DNA of 64,000 bases from Dyella sp. GSA-30 (GTDB lineage Bacteria > Pseudomonadota > Gammaproteobacteria > Xanthomonadales > Rhodanobacteraceae): assembly GCF_027924605.1 (NCBI RefSeq), contig NZ_AP027042.1:62001-126000 (forward strand), in the 5' to 3' direction. Position numbers and translations under genes: made by a program. Shown here piece by piece: positions 1 to 8,918 of the stretch; positions within the stretch are counted from its first letter, which is position 1; each line of letters starts with the position of its first letter. The notes under the pieces are model-generated. The model was given only the letters and a program-made list of their open reading frames with translations, searched no databases and was not told where the DNA came from.

Positions 1-1
1 C

Positions 2-166
2 GTGTTTTCCGACCAGCTCCGTACTCCGATGGAGATATCGGTACCCGTAAAAATCTCACGCAACGAAATCACAATTACAGAAGACCACATCGACACCTAT
101 GACAACCAACATGCGACTTTTGGAGTTCCAACGGTGACTATGACTCCACCTTCTGGCAAATCCTGA
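2..166 (+). CDS. C-terminal end of an unknown protein (partial)
   Basis: The frame that starts at base 2 is open from the window edge to a TGA at 164-166, giving the last 54 residues of a protein that begins to the left. The tail is polar, with an alternating charged/hydrophobic pattern (EISVPVKISRNEITITEDH) suggesting beta strands. I recognise no family. It lies 48 bases upstream of the H-NS-like gene in the same direction. An uninterrupted 54-codon frame at the edge supports a real gene but does not prove it. Confidence 0.4.
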   Translation: MFSDQLRTPMEISVPVKISRNEITITEDHIDTYDNQHATFGVPTVTMTPPSGKS

Positions 167-214
167 GCCTACGACTAGTTCCTCCCCAAAACTAATTCAT
201 TACAAGGATCTCCT

Positions 215-613
215 ATGGCAATCGACCTCAAATCCCTCTCCCCGACTCAACTTCAGGCCCTGATTGAGAACGCCAGCTCCCAAATTCACCACGCGAAGGC
301 AAGTCAGATTCAAGATATCCGAGCTAAGATTGACGACCTGCTCAGCAAGTCCGACCTGTCCATCGATGACGTCTATCCCGCTCGGGGAAAGGGTCGCGGC
401 AACGCTGCAAAAGGCAGCAAGGGTTCCTCTGTTGCTCCGAAATACCGCAATCCTAGCGATCCCAGTCAAACCTGGTCAGGCCGTGGCCGACAACCCCTGT
501 GGTTAGCTGCCGCCCTGAAGAAGCGTGGCTCTTCGATTGAGCAATTTTTGATTAAGGGTGCCTCAGTCAAGCGGACTGCGAAGAAGGCCACCCGGAAGAA
601 AGTTAGGGCTTAA
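215..613 (+). CDS. H-NS family nucleoid-associated DNA-binding protein
   Basis: A 132-residue protein. The N-terminal third (LSPTQLQALIENASSQI and the following helix) has the heptad character of an H-NS oligomerisation domain. Residues about 80-110 carry the conserved DNA-binding core, seen as YRNPSDPSQTWSGRGRQPLW, with the AT-hook-like GRGRQP loop that inserts into the minor groove. The tail is very basic (AKKATRKKVRA). H-NS proteins bind AT-rich, often foreign, DNA and silence it. Copies on plasmids and islands commonly reduce the cost of the element, a plausible role here since the gene lies in the lower-G+C island. AAGGATCT sits upstream of ATG 215. Confidence 0.9.
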   Translation: MAIDLKSLSPTQLQALIENASSQIHHAKASQIQDIRAKIDDLLSKSDLSIDDVYPARGKGRGNAAKGSKGSSVAPKYRNPSDPSQTWSGRGRQPLWLAAALKKRGSSIEQFLIKGASVKRTAKKATRKKVRA

Positions 614-635
614 CCTCCTCTTTTCCGGATAGCCA

Positions 636-669
636 GACCCGAAGGGTCCAAGTGGTCATGGACGACCAC
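636..669 (+). terminator. Two small hairpins after the H-NS-like gene
   Basis: GACCC-GAA-GGGTC (636-648) is followed directly by GTGGTC-6 nt-GACCAC (652-669), just downstream of the H-NS-family stop. There is no clear T-tract, so this may be a weak terminator or an mRNA 3'-end structure. Confidence 0.3.
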
Positions 670-812
670 CCAGGGAGAATCCAGTATCGATCTATGGGGG
701 ACTGACCCATCTCGAATGACCATTAAAAATCGATATTTTAGAACCAATCAAGGATATCTTGCGCTTAGAATCGCCTTGGCAGAAAATCATTGATTCAGTC
801 CGGAGAAGTGAT

Positions 813-1190
813 ATGGAAATCAAGAATTTCATCGTACAACTCGCCATCTTTATTCCCTTGTATCTCCTTGGTATTCTTTCGACTGTACAAAGTGCAGACC
901 CGACGTTGGGAAGCTCGATAAATCAGAAATACTTTAATAGTGAGCGAGACGAGGCCATCATCGTAAACGGTTTTTTTATCGTTCTTGTATCTGCGTTATC
1001 GATGTTTCACAACAAACATCTGGAAGTTGGCGTTACATTGTGGACGCTAGCGCTAGCAGTGGCGCTTCTCGAAATATTATTTCTATTTAAAAATCAACTA
1101 GATAAACGATGGAAATGGATCAACAGGGCCCTGCTCTGGCTAACCCTTCTGATAGAGCCAGCCACATGGCTCATTAAAGCGAGTACCTAA
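813..1190 (+). CDS. Small four-helix membrane protein, unknown function
   Basis: The ATG at 813 is preceded by a good ribosome-binding site (GGAGAAG at 802-808), so I prefer it to the in-frame TTG at 759. The 125-residue product has four hydrophobic segments: FIVQLAIFIPLYLLGIL, AIIVNGFFIVLVSALSM, VTLWTLALAVALLEILFLF and ALLWLTLLIEPATWLI. It is therefore an integral inner-membrane protein with short loops. A charged loop between helices 1 and 2 contains NSERDEA. I recognise no family or catalytic motif. Its base composition is AT-rich compared with the neighbouring H-NS-like gene. Confidence 0.6.
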   Translation: MEIKNFIVQLAIFIPLYLLGILSTVQSADPTLGSSINQKYFNSERDEAIIVNGFFIVLVSALSMFHNKHLEVGVTLWTLALAVALLEILFLFKNQLDKRWKWINRALLWLTLLIEPATWLIKAST

Positions 1191-1446
1191 AAACAAGCCA
1201 GCCGTATACAATCAGGTTCAATACGTGAATGATGATGAGGTGATACTTTAAAAACCAGTGCGTCCGCATTTTATTTCCATCAGAAGTTTATCTTTATATA
1301 AATAAAAATTTTCAAAAGTCAATGGTCAGATAAAACCTGAATATGACACATGGGCGGAATGCGGTTACCTACCGTTGCTGAATTAGAGATGGAATTAAAC
1401 GGAAGCGGCAAATCAGCCAAGCCTTCCTTGGCCCGGCTCGTATGGA

Positions 1447-1878
1447 TCAATCCTCCCCAATCAGCATGATGGTCCCAACCGGTTCGCCTGCATCACCTGG
1501 CCCGATGACCATGTACAGGTTGACCTTGCAAACGTCTGCAATGCCATCAGGCAGCACAACGGTTTCAACTTCGAAATCGACTCGGTCAGGACGCTCAACG
1601 GATCCCTTCAACTGACGCTTGCGATGGGCCTTGGCTTCATTGATAGCTGCCAACAACACCATGTCTTCCCGAACGCGAAGAATGCTTTCAAGCTTTGGAT
1701 CTGGGGCATTCCATGCAATGCACTCGGCATAGGCGCTTGCGGTGATGGCTACAGGGACTTTGAAACCCCAAGACTCCGCATTGGGTAGTGCAATCAGCAC
1801 CCCATCCATCAAGGCATCGGAGCGGGTATAGGCGTAAATCAGATCTGCGTTGGTAAAAAGTGCGTCATGGTCGCTCAT
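1447..1878 (-). CDS. DUF6573-like protein of mobile elements
   Basis: A 143-residue soluble protein. It has the layout I associate with DUF6573 proteins: an N-terminal DLIYAYTRSDALMDGVLI segment, then GFKVPVAITASAYAECIAW, a middle helix rich in Arg/Lys and a C-terminal beta-rich half ending in an acidic tail. These proteins are frequent on plasmids and integrative elements and have no established activity. The family assignment is from memory of the N-terminal pattern and is not a search result. The ATG is preceded by a purine-rich stretch (AGAGAAAGCG), and the gene stands alone on the minus strand. Confidence 0.6.
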   Translation of the reverse strand: MSDHDALFTNADLIYAYTRSDALMDGVLIALPNAESWGFKVPVAITASAYAECIAWNAPDPKLESILRVREDMVLLAAINEAKAHRKRQLKGSVERPDRVDFEVETVVLPDGIADVCKVNLYMVIGPGDAGEPVGTIMLIGED

Positions 1879-2080
1879 CGCTTTCTCTCTTGGTCATTGC
1901 TGGCCCGAGACGGGCAGCAGGTGGAAACTGCTGCCGATGGCAAACCCACTGCCTGCAATGAGGCGCGGTCAAGAGAGGAAGAGAGGAACTGGTGCGGGAT
2001 AGAGCGAAGCGACCGACTCGGGTTCCGAACGACTCTTGACCGGACAAGCCGAATGGAAGGCCGCTTTTAGGCAAAAAGAA

Positions 2081-2098
2081 GCCCGCTCGAAAGCGGGC
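2081..2098 (-). terminator. Rho-independent terminator after 2160-2555
   Basis: A GCCCGCT/AGCGGGC stem with a CGAA-type tetraloop. Read on the minus strand it is followed by TTCTTTTTGC, so it terminates the exported-protein gene that ends at 2160. The plus-strand side (CTCCTTTTAG) is weaker. Confidence 0.7.
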
Positions 2099-2159
2099 CT
2101 CCTTTTAGTTGCTGGGTGTCGCTCGATGGTGAAACCCATTGCTGCAAACAGGCAACAAC

Positions 2160-2555
2160 TTACTTGTGCTGCGCGTCATCGTTACAAGCGAAATGCTCTT
2201 TCTTCACTTCGCGGAAATCTTTCTCAGACACGACGTAACGTTTTGACTTGTACTCAAAAACGCCTTTCGCATCTACAAAGATTGGTTCACCAGACTCAAG
2301 GAGGAAACCCCTAACTCGAAGGTCGTCGAACGTCTTGTCTGTCTCGTGCGACCGTCTCAATAGATCAGCCAAAGACCCAGCTTTTGTGACAGTACACGTT
2401 TGCGTGGAGCCATCCACAAAGTCTGACTTCTTTACCGGATTGTAAGTTTCCATCGAGAACGGAATTAAATCAGCTCGACCGTTGCTGGCTGCCTCCGGCA
2501 CTTGCACAGTGGCAATGACCGAAGACAAGATCAATATCAGAATCGTTGAAAGCAT
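2160..2555 (-). CDS. Exported protein of unknown function
   Basis: A 131-residue protein with an N-terminal hydrophobic signal (MLSTILILILSSVIATVQV, cleavage probably near residues 19-23) and a hydrophilic remainder with two cysteines (QTCTV and HFACND) that could form a disulphide in the periplasm. The C-terminal half (FVDAKGVFEYKSKRYVVSEK) looks like beta strands. No family is recognised. It is followed by its own strong terminator and lies in a minus-strand series downstream of the RHS toxin locus. It could therefore be an accessory or orphan immunity gene of that locus, an inference from position only. Confidence 0.55.
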   Translation of the reverse strand: MLSTILILILSSVIATVQVPEAASNGRADLIPFSMETYNPVKKSDFVDGSTQTCTVTKAGSLADLLRRSHETDKTFDDLRVRGFLLESGEPIFVDAKGVFEYKSKRYVVSEKDFREVKKEHFACNDDAQHK

Positions 2556-2732
2556 GCTTCACACATCCAAAGACATTTGAAAAATCTAGGCCATAAGTTT
2601 TGGCCTACGCCTCAGATCAAATCCTAATTCGGCCACGTAGCTCATCAACGGCCGCCATCCATGCTTTCACGCCATCACCTTCCTGCCATAGCTCAAGGAT
2701 TTACGACGGCTCCGATATGGCACCCATCTAAC

Positions 2733-3242
2733 CTACACAGACTTACACACAGTGGTGACACCGCCAGAGACACGCTCAACCCTGATTTGGTTTCGCTCGA
2801 TGTAGACGTTCAAAACTGCAAGCAGGTCCGTTAGGTCATTCTTCTGATTGTTGAAGTAGATCTTCCGTGTGCGCGAATCATTCGATGTCTTCGCGTTGAT
2901 GTTGTATCCGTCTATCTTATCCTTCACACCAGCAACGTAGACTGGAAAAACGACTACTCGCTCAACATCTTCCCATCGAATAACTTGAACCTTCCTTCCT
3001 AGAAGAATTCTTGAGATGGACTCATTATCCAGCTGAACATCGAGCTTCGCGTACAGAAAGACTCTCCCAAGGAGTACAAAAAAAAGCGCCAAACCAAGAC
3101 AAAACAGAACACCTCCAACTGACCGTTCTTGGATAGCGATGAGGATCGCGAGCGACACGCACAACATCACCATGCCGACGACAACAACCAACGCAGGCAC
3201 CTCTCCTTTGAACTTAAAAACAGTGGTGGTCGTTCCATTCAT
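2733..3242 (-). CDS. Membrane protein with a PH-like cytoplasmic domain
   Basis: 169 residues. Two adjacent transmembrane helices (about residues 15-36 and 42-63) form an N-terminal hairpin, followed by a soluble domain of about 100 residues. That domain begins AKLDVQLDNESISRILLGRKVQVIRWEDVERVVVF, the strand-rich pattern with a 'W-x-[ED]-[IV]' turn typical of bacterial PH-like (bPH/YdbT-type) domains. Many such proteins occur in accessory DNA without known function. It sits on the minus strand between two other orphan envelope genes downstream of the RHS locus. The PH-like assignment is by pattern only. Confidence 0.6.
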   Translation of the reverse strand: MNGTTTTVFKFKGEVPALVVVVGMVMLCVSLAILIAIQERSVGGVLFCLGLALFFVLLGRVFLYAKLDVQLDNESISRILLGRKVQVIRWEDVERVVVFPVYVAGVKDKIDGYNINAKTSNDSRTRKIYFNNQKNDLTDLLAVLNVYIERNQIRVERVSGGVTTVCKSV

Positions 3243-3332
3243 ACGTCGCCCTCATCCCCCTTCCAAAGTTACTTGCTGATACCTTTATTGGATCGACTTG
3301 GACAAGCTGATTGAAGAGTGCTTCTTTTGGTA

Positions 3333-3365
3333 AAAAGAGGCCCACTCCGTGAGCGGGCCTCTTTT
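3333..3365 (-). terminator. Bidirectional terminator after 3424-3900
   Basis: GAGGCCC (3337-3343) pairs with GGGCCTC (3355-3361), and the flanking A-run and T-run extend the stem. On the minus strand the hairpin is followed by TTTTTACC, so it ends the transcript of the RHS/immunity-candidate genes. The plus-strand side also has TTTTAAAA. Confidence 0.7.
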
Positions 3366-3423
3366 AAAACGTCCTTGCAGTGCTTACGATGCGTTAGAGC
3401 ACTTTAGCTTTGTAGGACATCGT

Positions 3424-3900
3424 TCACTTCGAGGCGCTGCTCAATGCGCCCAATGACTGGGTTGCGACTTGGTTGAAGTAATCCTTGTCCTTGCCGGGAT
3501 ACTTGTCCGTCAACTTCTTGTAGATGGCATTGGCTTCATCGCTCTTGCCTTGCTGCTCCAACGCATATGCCATCACAGCATTGTCACTGAGCCAAAAGGT
3601 TTGGTCAGCATCTTTCACGAGGCCACTGATGCTCCAACCAAACAGAGGCAGAGAAAAGTCCCATTCATGCGCCGAAGCCCCTCCTTGCACCGACTGAGAT
3701 GCCTGGAATGCATGTTGTACGCTCGCCCAATCTTTCTCGCTGGCTGCTCTGGCCCCATCCTGCTGGAGGTTGTAAGCAATGCGCGTTTTTAAATTATCCT
3801 GCCAGACGATGCTTGTCTTCTTTGCAACAGAAAGAACGCACAACGCACCCACTATCCCGCCCAGCAAAAAAATCGACGTATGTGTAATGAAAGATTTCAT
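3424..3900 (-). CDS. Membrane-anchored TPR-like protein; candidate RHS immunity protein
   Basis: 158 residues. An N-terminal transmembrane or uncleaved signal segment (about 7-27, HTSIFLLGGIVGALCVLSVA) is followed by a soluble helical domain facing the periplasm. The last 60 residues (AVMAYALEQQGKSDEANAIYKKL) match a tetratricopeptide-like helix pair. Its ATG overlaps the stop codon of the RHS reading frame in an ATGA sequence (3897-3900), so it is translationally coupled to the RHS tip. Known RHS/CDI toxins carry their specific immunity gene directly after the toxin tip. Position and membrane topology therefore make this the leading immunity candidate. The fold itself gives no direct proof. 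Confidence 0.65.
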   Translation of the reverse strand: MKSFITHTSIFLLGGIVGALCVLSVAKKTSIVWQDNLKTRIAYNLQQDGARAASEKDWASVQHAFQASQSVQGGASAHEWDFSLPLFGWSISGLVKDADQTFWLSDNAVMAYALEQQGKSDEANAIYKKLTDKYPGKDKDYFNQVATQSLGALSSASK

Positions 3901-4628
3901 TCACCGCCTCCCTTTCCCTGCATGCATTGGACATATTTGACCATACACTTGCCCATCTTCATACCTTGCTCTGGTGTATCCGGTGGCTCCCCAGGAGTTT
4001 TACCACCAGAGCATCCGCGAAAATCGGCCCTACAGCAATCATCAACGTCGTGTGAGGCGCTGCAAGCCCTATCAATGGATTTCTTACACGCCCACATGCG
4101 GAATTTGTTACCCATCCACGACCCATCTTCTTGCTGGGTTTTATTGCAGATTTCGTACCGACCCTCTTCTTCTTTCTTCCCAGACTTTTCGCCTCCGACC
4201 GGACCTTCCTCACCGCACAATCCAAGCGGATCGATGAAAGAAAGAGAGTTTCCGTTGGCATAAGCGAAAGTGCTGGGTCCCGCACCCAACCCAGCCGGGT
4301 CGCTCTGTAAATAGCGACCAGTCAGTGAGTCATAGTCGCGGTTGACGTTGTATACAACATTACGTTCCGTATCGAAATATTGTCCTGAGAACCTCGGATT
4401 GAATGTGTAACCGGCTGTGCTTGTAGGCTGCTTTTCGCCAAACGGATTGCTTTGATACTGCCAGCTCCATATCTGAGTACCAGACGAATTGGCAATAGAC
4501 CTCGGCGTCCCCATGCCATCTGCAACCACGAAATTGACGGATGCGGTTGACCCCGAACCATCCACCGCCGCAATTGGTAACTCTCCCATCCAAATGTAGT
4601 CACGATTGGATGAACCGTACTCGCCCAA
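3897..4628 (-). CDS. RHS C-terminal fragment with cysteine-rich toxin tip
   Basis: The out-of-phase downstream part of the RHS gene (243 residues from TTG 4628). Residues 1-137 are the conserved end of the RHS core, with GRYLQSDPAGLG and the terminal DPLGL (133-137), the usual boundary and self-cleavage zone. The remaining 106 residues are the variable tip: nine cysteines (138, 161, 181, 189, 198, 199, 206, 228, 235) and the segment IDRACSASHDVDDCCR. A cysteine, then His-Asp, then a Cys pair resembles the CCxxHDxCY active-site loop of secreted phospholipase A2, with different spacing. A disulphide-bonded, membrane-attacking tip is therefore my inference. It has no independent start signal of note and is probably only expressed if the frame is intact. 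Confidence 0.6.
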   Translation of the reverse strand: MGEYGSSNRDYIWMGELPIAAVDGSGSTASVNFVVADGMGTPRSIANSSGTQIWSWQYQSNPFGEKQPTSTAGYTFNPRFSGQYFDTERNVVYNVNRDYDSLTGRYLQSDPAGLGAGPSTFAYANGNSLSFIDPLGLCGEEGPVGGEKSGKKEEEGRYEICNKTQQEDGSWMGNKFRMWACKKSIDRACSASHDVDDCCRADFRGCSGGKTPGEPPDTPEQGMKMGKCMVKYVQCMQGKGGGE

Positions 4629-7600
4629 GATCCGGTTGTCTTCGTCATAGGCAAAACGCTCATTGGCCCGGGTGAAGTCGTTACCTTAGCAACACGCTCC
4701 CCGAGCACATTGTAGGTGTAGGCTCCCACCGTTACATTGTTTGCTTGGGCCACCGTCAAACGGTTGCGGCCATCATAGCCAAACCCAAACGCCTGCCCAC
4801 CGGTCGCATTGCCAGTGGTGTTGCCATTCAAGTCATACGACCTGGCAGCAGTTCCAATGCTGGTCAGCCAATGGGTACCTGACTGGTAACCATAGGTTCC
4901 AGTTGCCAATCCACCCGTACTGGCTTTGCTTAGACGGTCACCCGTTTTGTTGTACGTGTAAGTCTCAACCGCATTGCCCTGGCTATCCAACACACCCGTC
5001 AACCGATAGAGCGGGTCATAGGTGTAGGTTTCAATCGGGGTAGGCACCCCTGATGCATTGTCAAGACTAGCGATATCACCCATCACGTCGCGAGTGAAAT
5101 GAAGATTGAAGTTAGGACTGGTCAGGTCCATCAACTGATAGTTGGCATCGTAATTTCGACCGACTACTTGACCATTGCCTAGGGTGTAACTGGACACCGG
5201 GCCAAAGGGAAGATAGGTCACATTACTGACCACCGTCTGAGCCGTACCACCCGAAGGCGTAGTCGTTACAGAGGTGATTTGGCCCAGTGTATTGCGGGCG
5301 TATTGAACAACCGTCCCACTTGGGTAGGTTATTTGACTGAGTCGGTCGGCAAGCGTGTACGCATAGGTAGTGGTGTCTGTCTGCGCACCCTGCACTTGAC
5401 GCTTCTGTATGACATTGCCTCGGTCGTCATAGCAATAGGTGGTGGTCACATTGTTTTCCACCACCCTCGACACACGGCCAATCGAGCTCGTCGTGATGTT
5501 GCTGCAACCTGTAACGCCATTTCCTTCATCGTAGTGATATGCCACATTGAGCGTCGCGTCGGCAAAGCTTAACGTGAGCACGCGATTGAGCGCGTCATAC
5601 GTACTGGTACTGACCACCCCTCTCGCATCGGTATGCGTCAGGCGATTGCCTGCTGCATCAAACGTATCACTGCTAGCCCCCGTATCAGGACTTTGTAAAC
5701 CCGTCTGATTGCTCAGGCCATCGTAGGTGTAATTCGTCACCAAGTTGGACGGGTCGGTCACCTGCGTTAGACGGTCGAGCGCATCATACGCATTGCCAAC
5801 CGTCGTATTCTGGGTTGCCGTATCCAAGCCGTTGGAATTCTTCACATCACTCACAACACGGTTGAACGCGTCGACCGATTGTTTGTGAGTGATGCCAAGG
5901 CCATCCACAGACTGCACTAGGTTGCCATTGAAGTCGTAGCTACCGGTTGCGCTGGCATCAAACACGGTGTGGTTTAAACCATCGATGGTCTTGACCAGCT
6001 GGCCCAGCTTGTTAAATTGGCGCGTGAGGCTATGAACAGGAGTTGTGCCACCCGACGTGTAAATGTTCTCAGCAGTTCGGTTGCCCGACACATCCAAGGT
6101 GTATTGGATGTAGTTGCCTTGGGCATCTGTGATTTTGGTCAGGCGGTGGGCATCGTCATAGCTATAAGTGGTCATCACCCCATCTGGATCTGTGACAGTC
6201 TCAAGCGCACCATAAGCTGTGTACGTGTAGCTTGTTGTCGCCTCATCGACTCCAAGAGGATTGATAGTTTTGGATGCAATCCATCCCCTAGGCGTGTACG
6301 ACATATTCGAGATGATGCCGTTTTTGTCAGCCATCGTGGTGACGCGCCCCGCCCCATCGTAAGCAATGTAAGTCGTAGGGTGCCCCTGCTCCAATGGCTC
6401 AGTGACCGTTGCGAGGTCACCATGATGATGCAGGACATTATCATCCATGTAGTACGTGTAATGAATGGTGTCGTCAACATCTGTTCGCGGACCTGCCTGG
6501 GTCAGCATCAGGCCAATGACAGGGCATTGTGTCGTATCAATCGCATCGCAATAGGTCATGACCATACGACGAACACCAGCTGGCACAGTCCCAGCGTTGC
6601 TACACACATAACTTGCAGCAGCCGGAATTGCCGGGTCCATCTCGCAACTAGCCAACACCTGACCGCGTGCGTTGTAAACCCACGCACTTTGGGCCACCGT
6701 AACGCCCGATGCATTCAGAGTCTGACGTGTCAGGGGCACACGAAGGTTGTTATCCCACGTCGTGTTGATGGTGCGCTGCTCAGGCTTCCCTTGCGCCGCA
6801 ATGCGTTGGGTTTCAAGCCCCAGGCTGTTGTTGGTGATGGCATTCACATTGCCATTAAGGTCAGTCTCCTTAGAGACATACCCATTCGAATCATGGCTCT
6901 GGATATCCCAAGGTTGATTGCATTCATTCCCGCATGGACCCGAACGAAAATCGTAGTCCACGAATCGATACTGACCGACTTCAGTGCTGTATTCAAACGT
7001 GACACTATTCCCGAGCGGGGTGGTCAAGGTCGGACCATTGAATCCATAGGAGATGGTCGAGGTATCGACACCTCCAGCAAAGCTGGTGGAAAAAGCTTGA
7101 GCTGACCCGTTGTACTTGGTGCTCTCGAAGCGCGTACCCTTCTCATCAATCGTCCCCGTCATCGCATGGGGATAGTTTGCGCCCCCCGTCAAAGACGATT
7201 CGTTATAGACGTACTGAAGAACTTTGGTATCGGGGAAAGTGATGGACGTAAGATTGCTTACGCTATCGTAGCCATAAGTCAGCACCCCACCATCGGGCAA
7301 AGTGACCGTGTGAACACGCTTACTGGAATCGTAAGTAAGATTTAAAACACGGCCAGTCGGGTCCGTAACGGTTAGCAGTAAGCCAGGCACGGTGGCAACT
7401 GATGAAGGCGTGCTGCTCGTACTGTAAGCAAAGGTTTCCGTTGCCCCCGTTGAGTCGGTCACCGATTGCAACAAGCCGCCCGCCGAGTACTGCTCGGTCT
7501 CACGATAAGCGGCCAAAAACAGGGTATATCCCGTTGCATTGCCACTGCCATCATCTTGTTCGGTGAAGGTATCGGCGACATCGACGTCAGCGGTCCAAGC

Positions 7601-8317
7601 GCTTCCACTTTTGGTAAATGCATCACCAAAGCCATCGGGACGCATCGCAACGATGGTGCTGGTTCCAATAATTTGCAATGAGCGGTCGAACGAATGCCGC
7701 CAATGCGAGCCCATGGCCGTGGACGGAACCCCATTGTCAGAGTTGTAGAAGCGACGGAACGTCAGCCATTTTGAGGAGCGAAAATCCGTGTCCTGCTGGT
7801 ACTTGTTTCCCGTTGCGGCATTGATGGGGTCAACGAGACGAGTAGAACCAGCGACATCTCCGCTGTCGACCGCCGCATCACCACTGCTGTGTTTTGGACT
7901 GGATGCGCCACTATTCCCACCGTTGTGCTCCTTGCAAACTTCGCACCCGCCCGCATTCTTGCGTGGGTCTTGGAGTTGGAGGTGGCCATCGATAAAGGTC
8001 GCAGTTGGAAACTGCGCACTTGGATTGCCGAGCACTTCGACCACAGTGGAATGGTGTAGCGGGTCTGCAAAGTAAATAACTTGAGTGGCACATGGGGTGG
8101 GGCTACACGTAGAAGCCACTTCTGCAACTGTCGCAGCGACCGCATCTGGAATGGTTTGGTACCCCGTGCTGTCAGCCACCCAACCGCTATTCACATAGGG
8201 TGGTCCCCAATTTTGCACACTTTGAGCTTGAGCAATGCTTGGTAAGAGCACGATGATCTGAATCATCAACGCCATGAGAAGCAGTCCGCCTCTCCCTATC
8301 CTAGTCACAATCGACAC
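3897..8317 (-). pseudogene. Secreted RHS-repeat polymorphic toxin, reading frame broken
   Basis: GTG 8317 follows a strong RBS (AAGGAG). Residues 1-32 are a Sec-type signal (LLLMALMIQIIVLLPSIAQA). A DUF6531-like start of the RHS region follows (DPINAATGNKYQQDTDF, about residue 163), then about 1,000 residues of YD repeats (YDALNRL, YTYDPLYRLTG) that build the toxin-enclosing shell. Frame 1 is coherent to about residue 1,216 (near 4,670) and then runs into 115 nonsense residues ending at 4,322. The true continuation (ANERFAYDEDNRILGEYG) resumes one base out of phase and runs to 3,897, through the RHS core end GRYLQSDPAGLGAG and DPLGL. One missing G in the CCCGGG run at 4,667-4,672 would explain it. 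With the signal peptide and no VgrG/Hcp gene nearby, T6SS delivery is not indicated. The call is a probable pseudogene, or a single-base sequence error. Confidence 0.8.
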
Positions 8318-8918
8318 GTCCTTCTCCTTGTCGCAAAGTGTGAATTACATTGACTACATCGAGCCACGCGGTTCATGTGTGGTGTATTGCATTACCTTCA
8401 GACACAAACTTTGATGTCGCGCCAGCAGACTTTCCTTGAAGCAAATCTGGCTCATTCAAAACGCACAGATTGAGACGGGCAACTCAAGCGGCACCAATAA
8501 AAAAGTTCATTTGAAGCAACGAACGAGGCTCTTAGCCACAGCAATGCCGACCGGCAGCACGTAGGCCACCCATCGACGTAGAGAGAAATCGGGCTTGTTT
8601 CAGACAGAAAGCGAAGCAAAGCATCCTGCCCTCCCCTTGATTCTTCCTTGATATGCATTACTGAACTGCAAAGTTTGCGATGAGTCAACCAGCAGGTTCT
8701 TGCGATACTGTGTGACGACCTATATTTCAGGTTGGCACACTATATGCCTTAAGTAATCTCGAAGGCTGGAGCCCTTTAGACGGCCAAATTGATGATGCCA
8801 CCAGCTCGTTGTAGAGGCTGAGACGGGAGCGAGCTCTTTCCTATCCGACCACTAGCATGCTGGCTGGGTAAAAGAACCATCGAAAACCCATCCAGGTCTC
8901 GCTATGGTCAAGAGCAAC
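8318..8918 (-). other. Intergenic region upstream of the RHS gene
   Basis: About 600 bases between the divergent ends of the RHS gene start (8317) and the stop of 8919-9485. The only sizeable open frames (for example 78 codons at 8452-8688, minus) have unlikely composition and no RBS. The region should hold the RHS promoter, but I cannot pick confident -35/-10 boxes. Confidence 0.4.

Noticed and set aside
4660-4680. Programmed -1 frameshift in the RHS gene
   Set aside because: The required X-XXY-YYZ heptamer is not present in the zero frame, and no downstream stimulatory structure is evident; an indel is simpler.
6017-7105. 362-codon plus-strand open frame inside the RHS gene
   Set aside because: It is antisense to clear YD-repeat coding sequence, has no RBS and encodes a composition typical of reverse-complement frames.
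3897-8317. RHS protein as a type VI secretion effector
   Set aside because: It has a Sec-type signal peptide and no PAAR, VgrG, Hcp or EagR genes nearby.
8452-8688. 78-codon minus-strand frame upstream of the RHS gene
   Set aside because: No RBS, unlikely composition (many Cys, Trp and Ser without pattern) and no neighbours that would support it.
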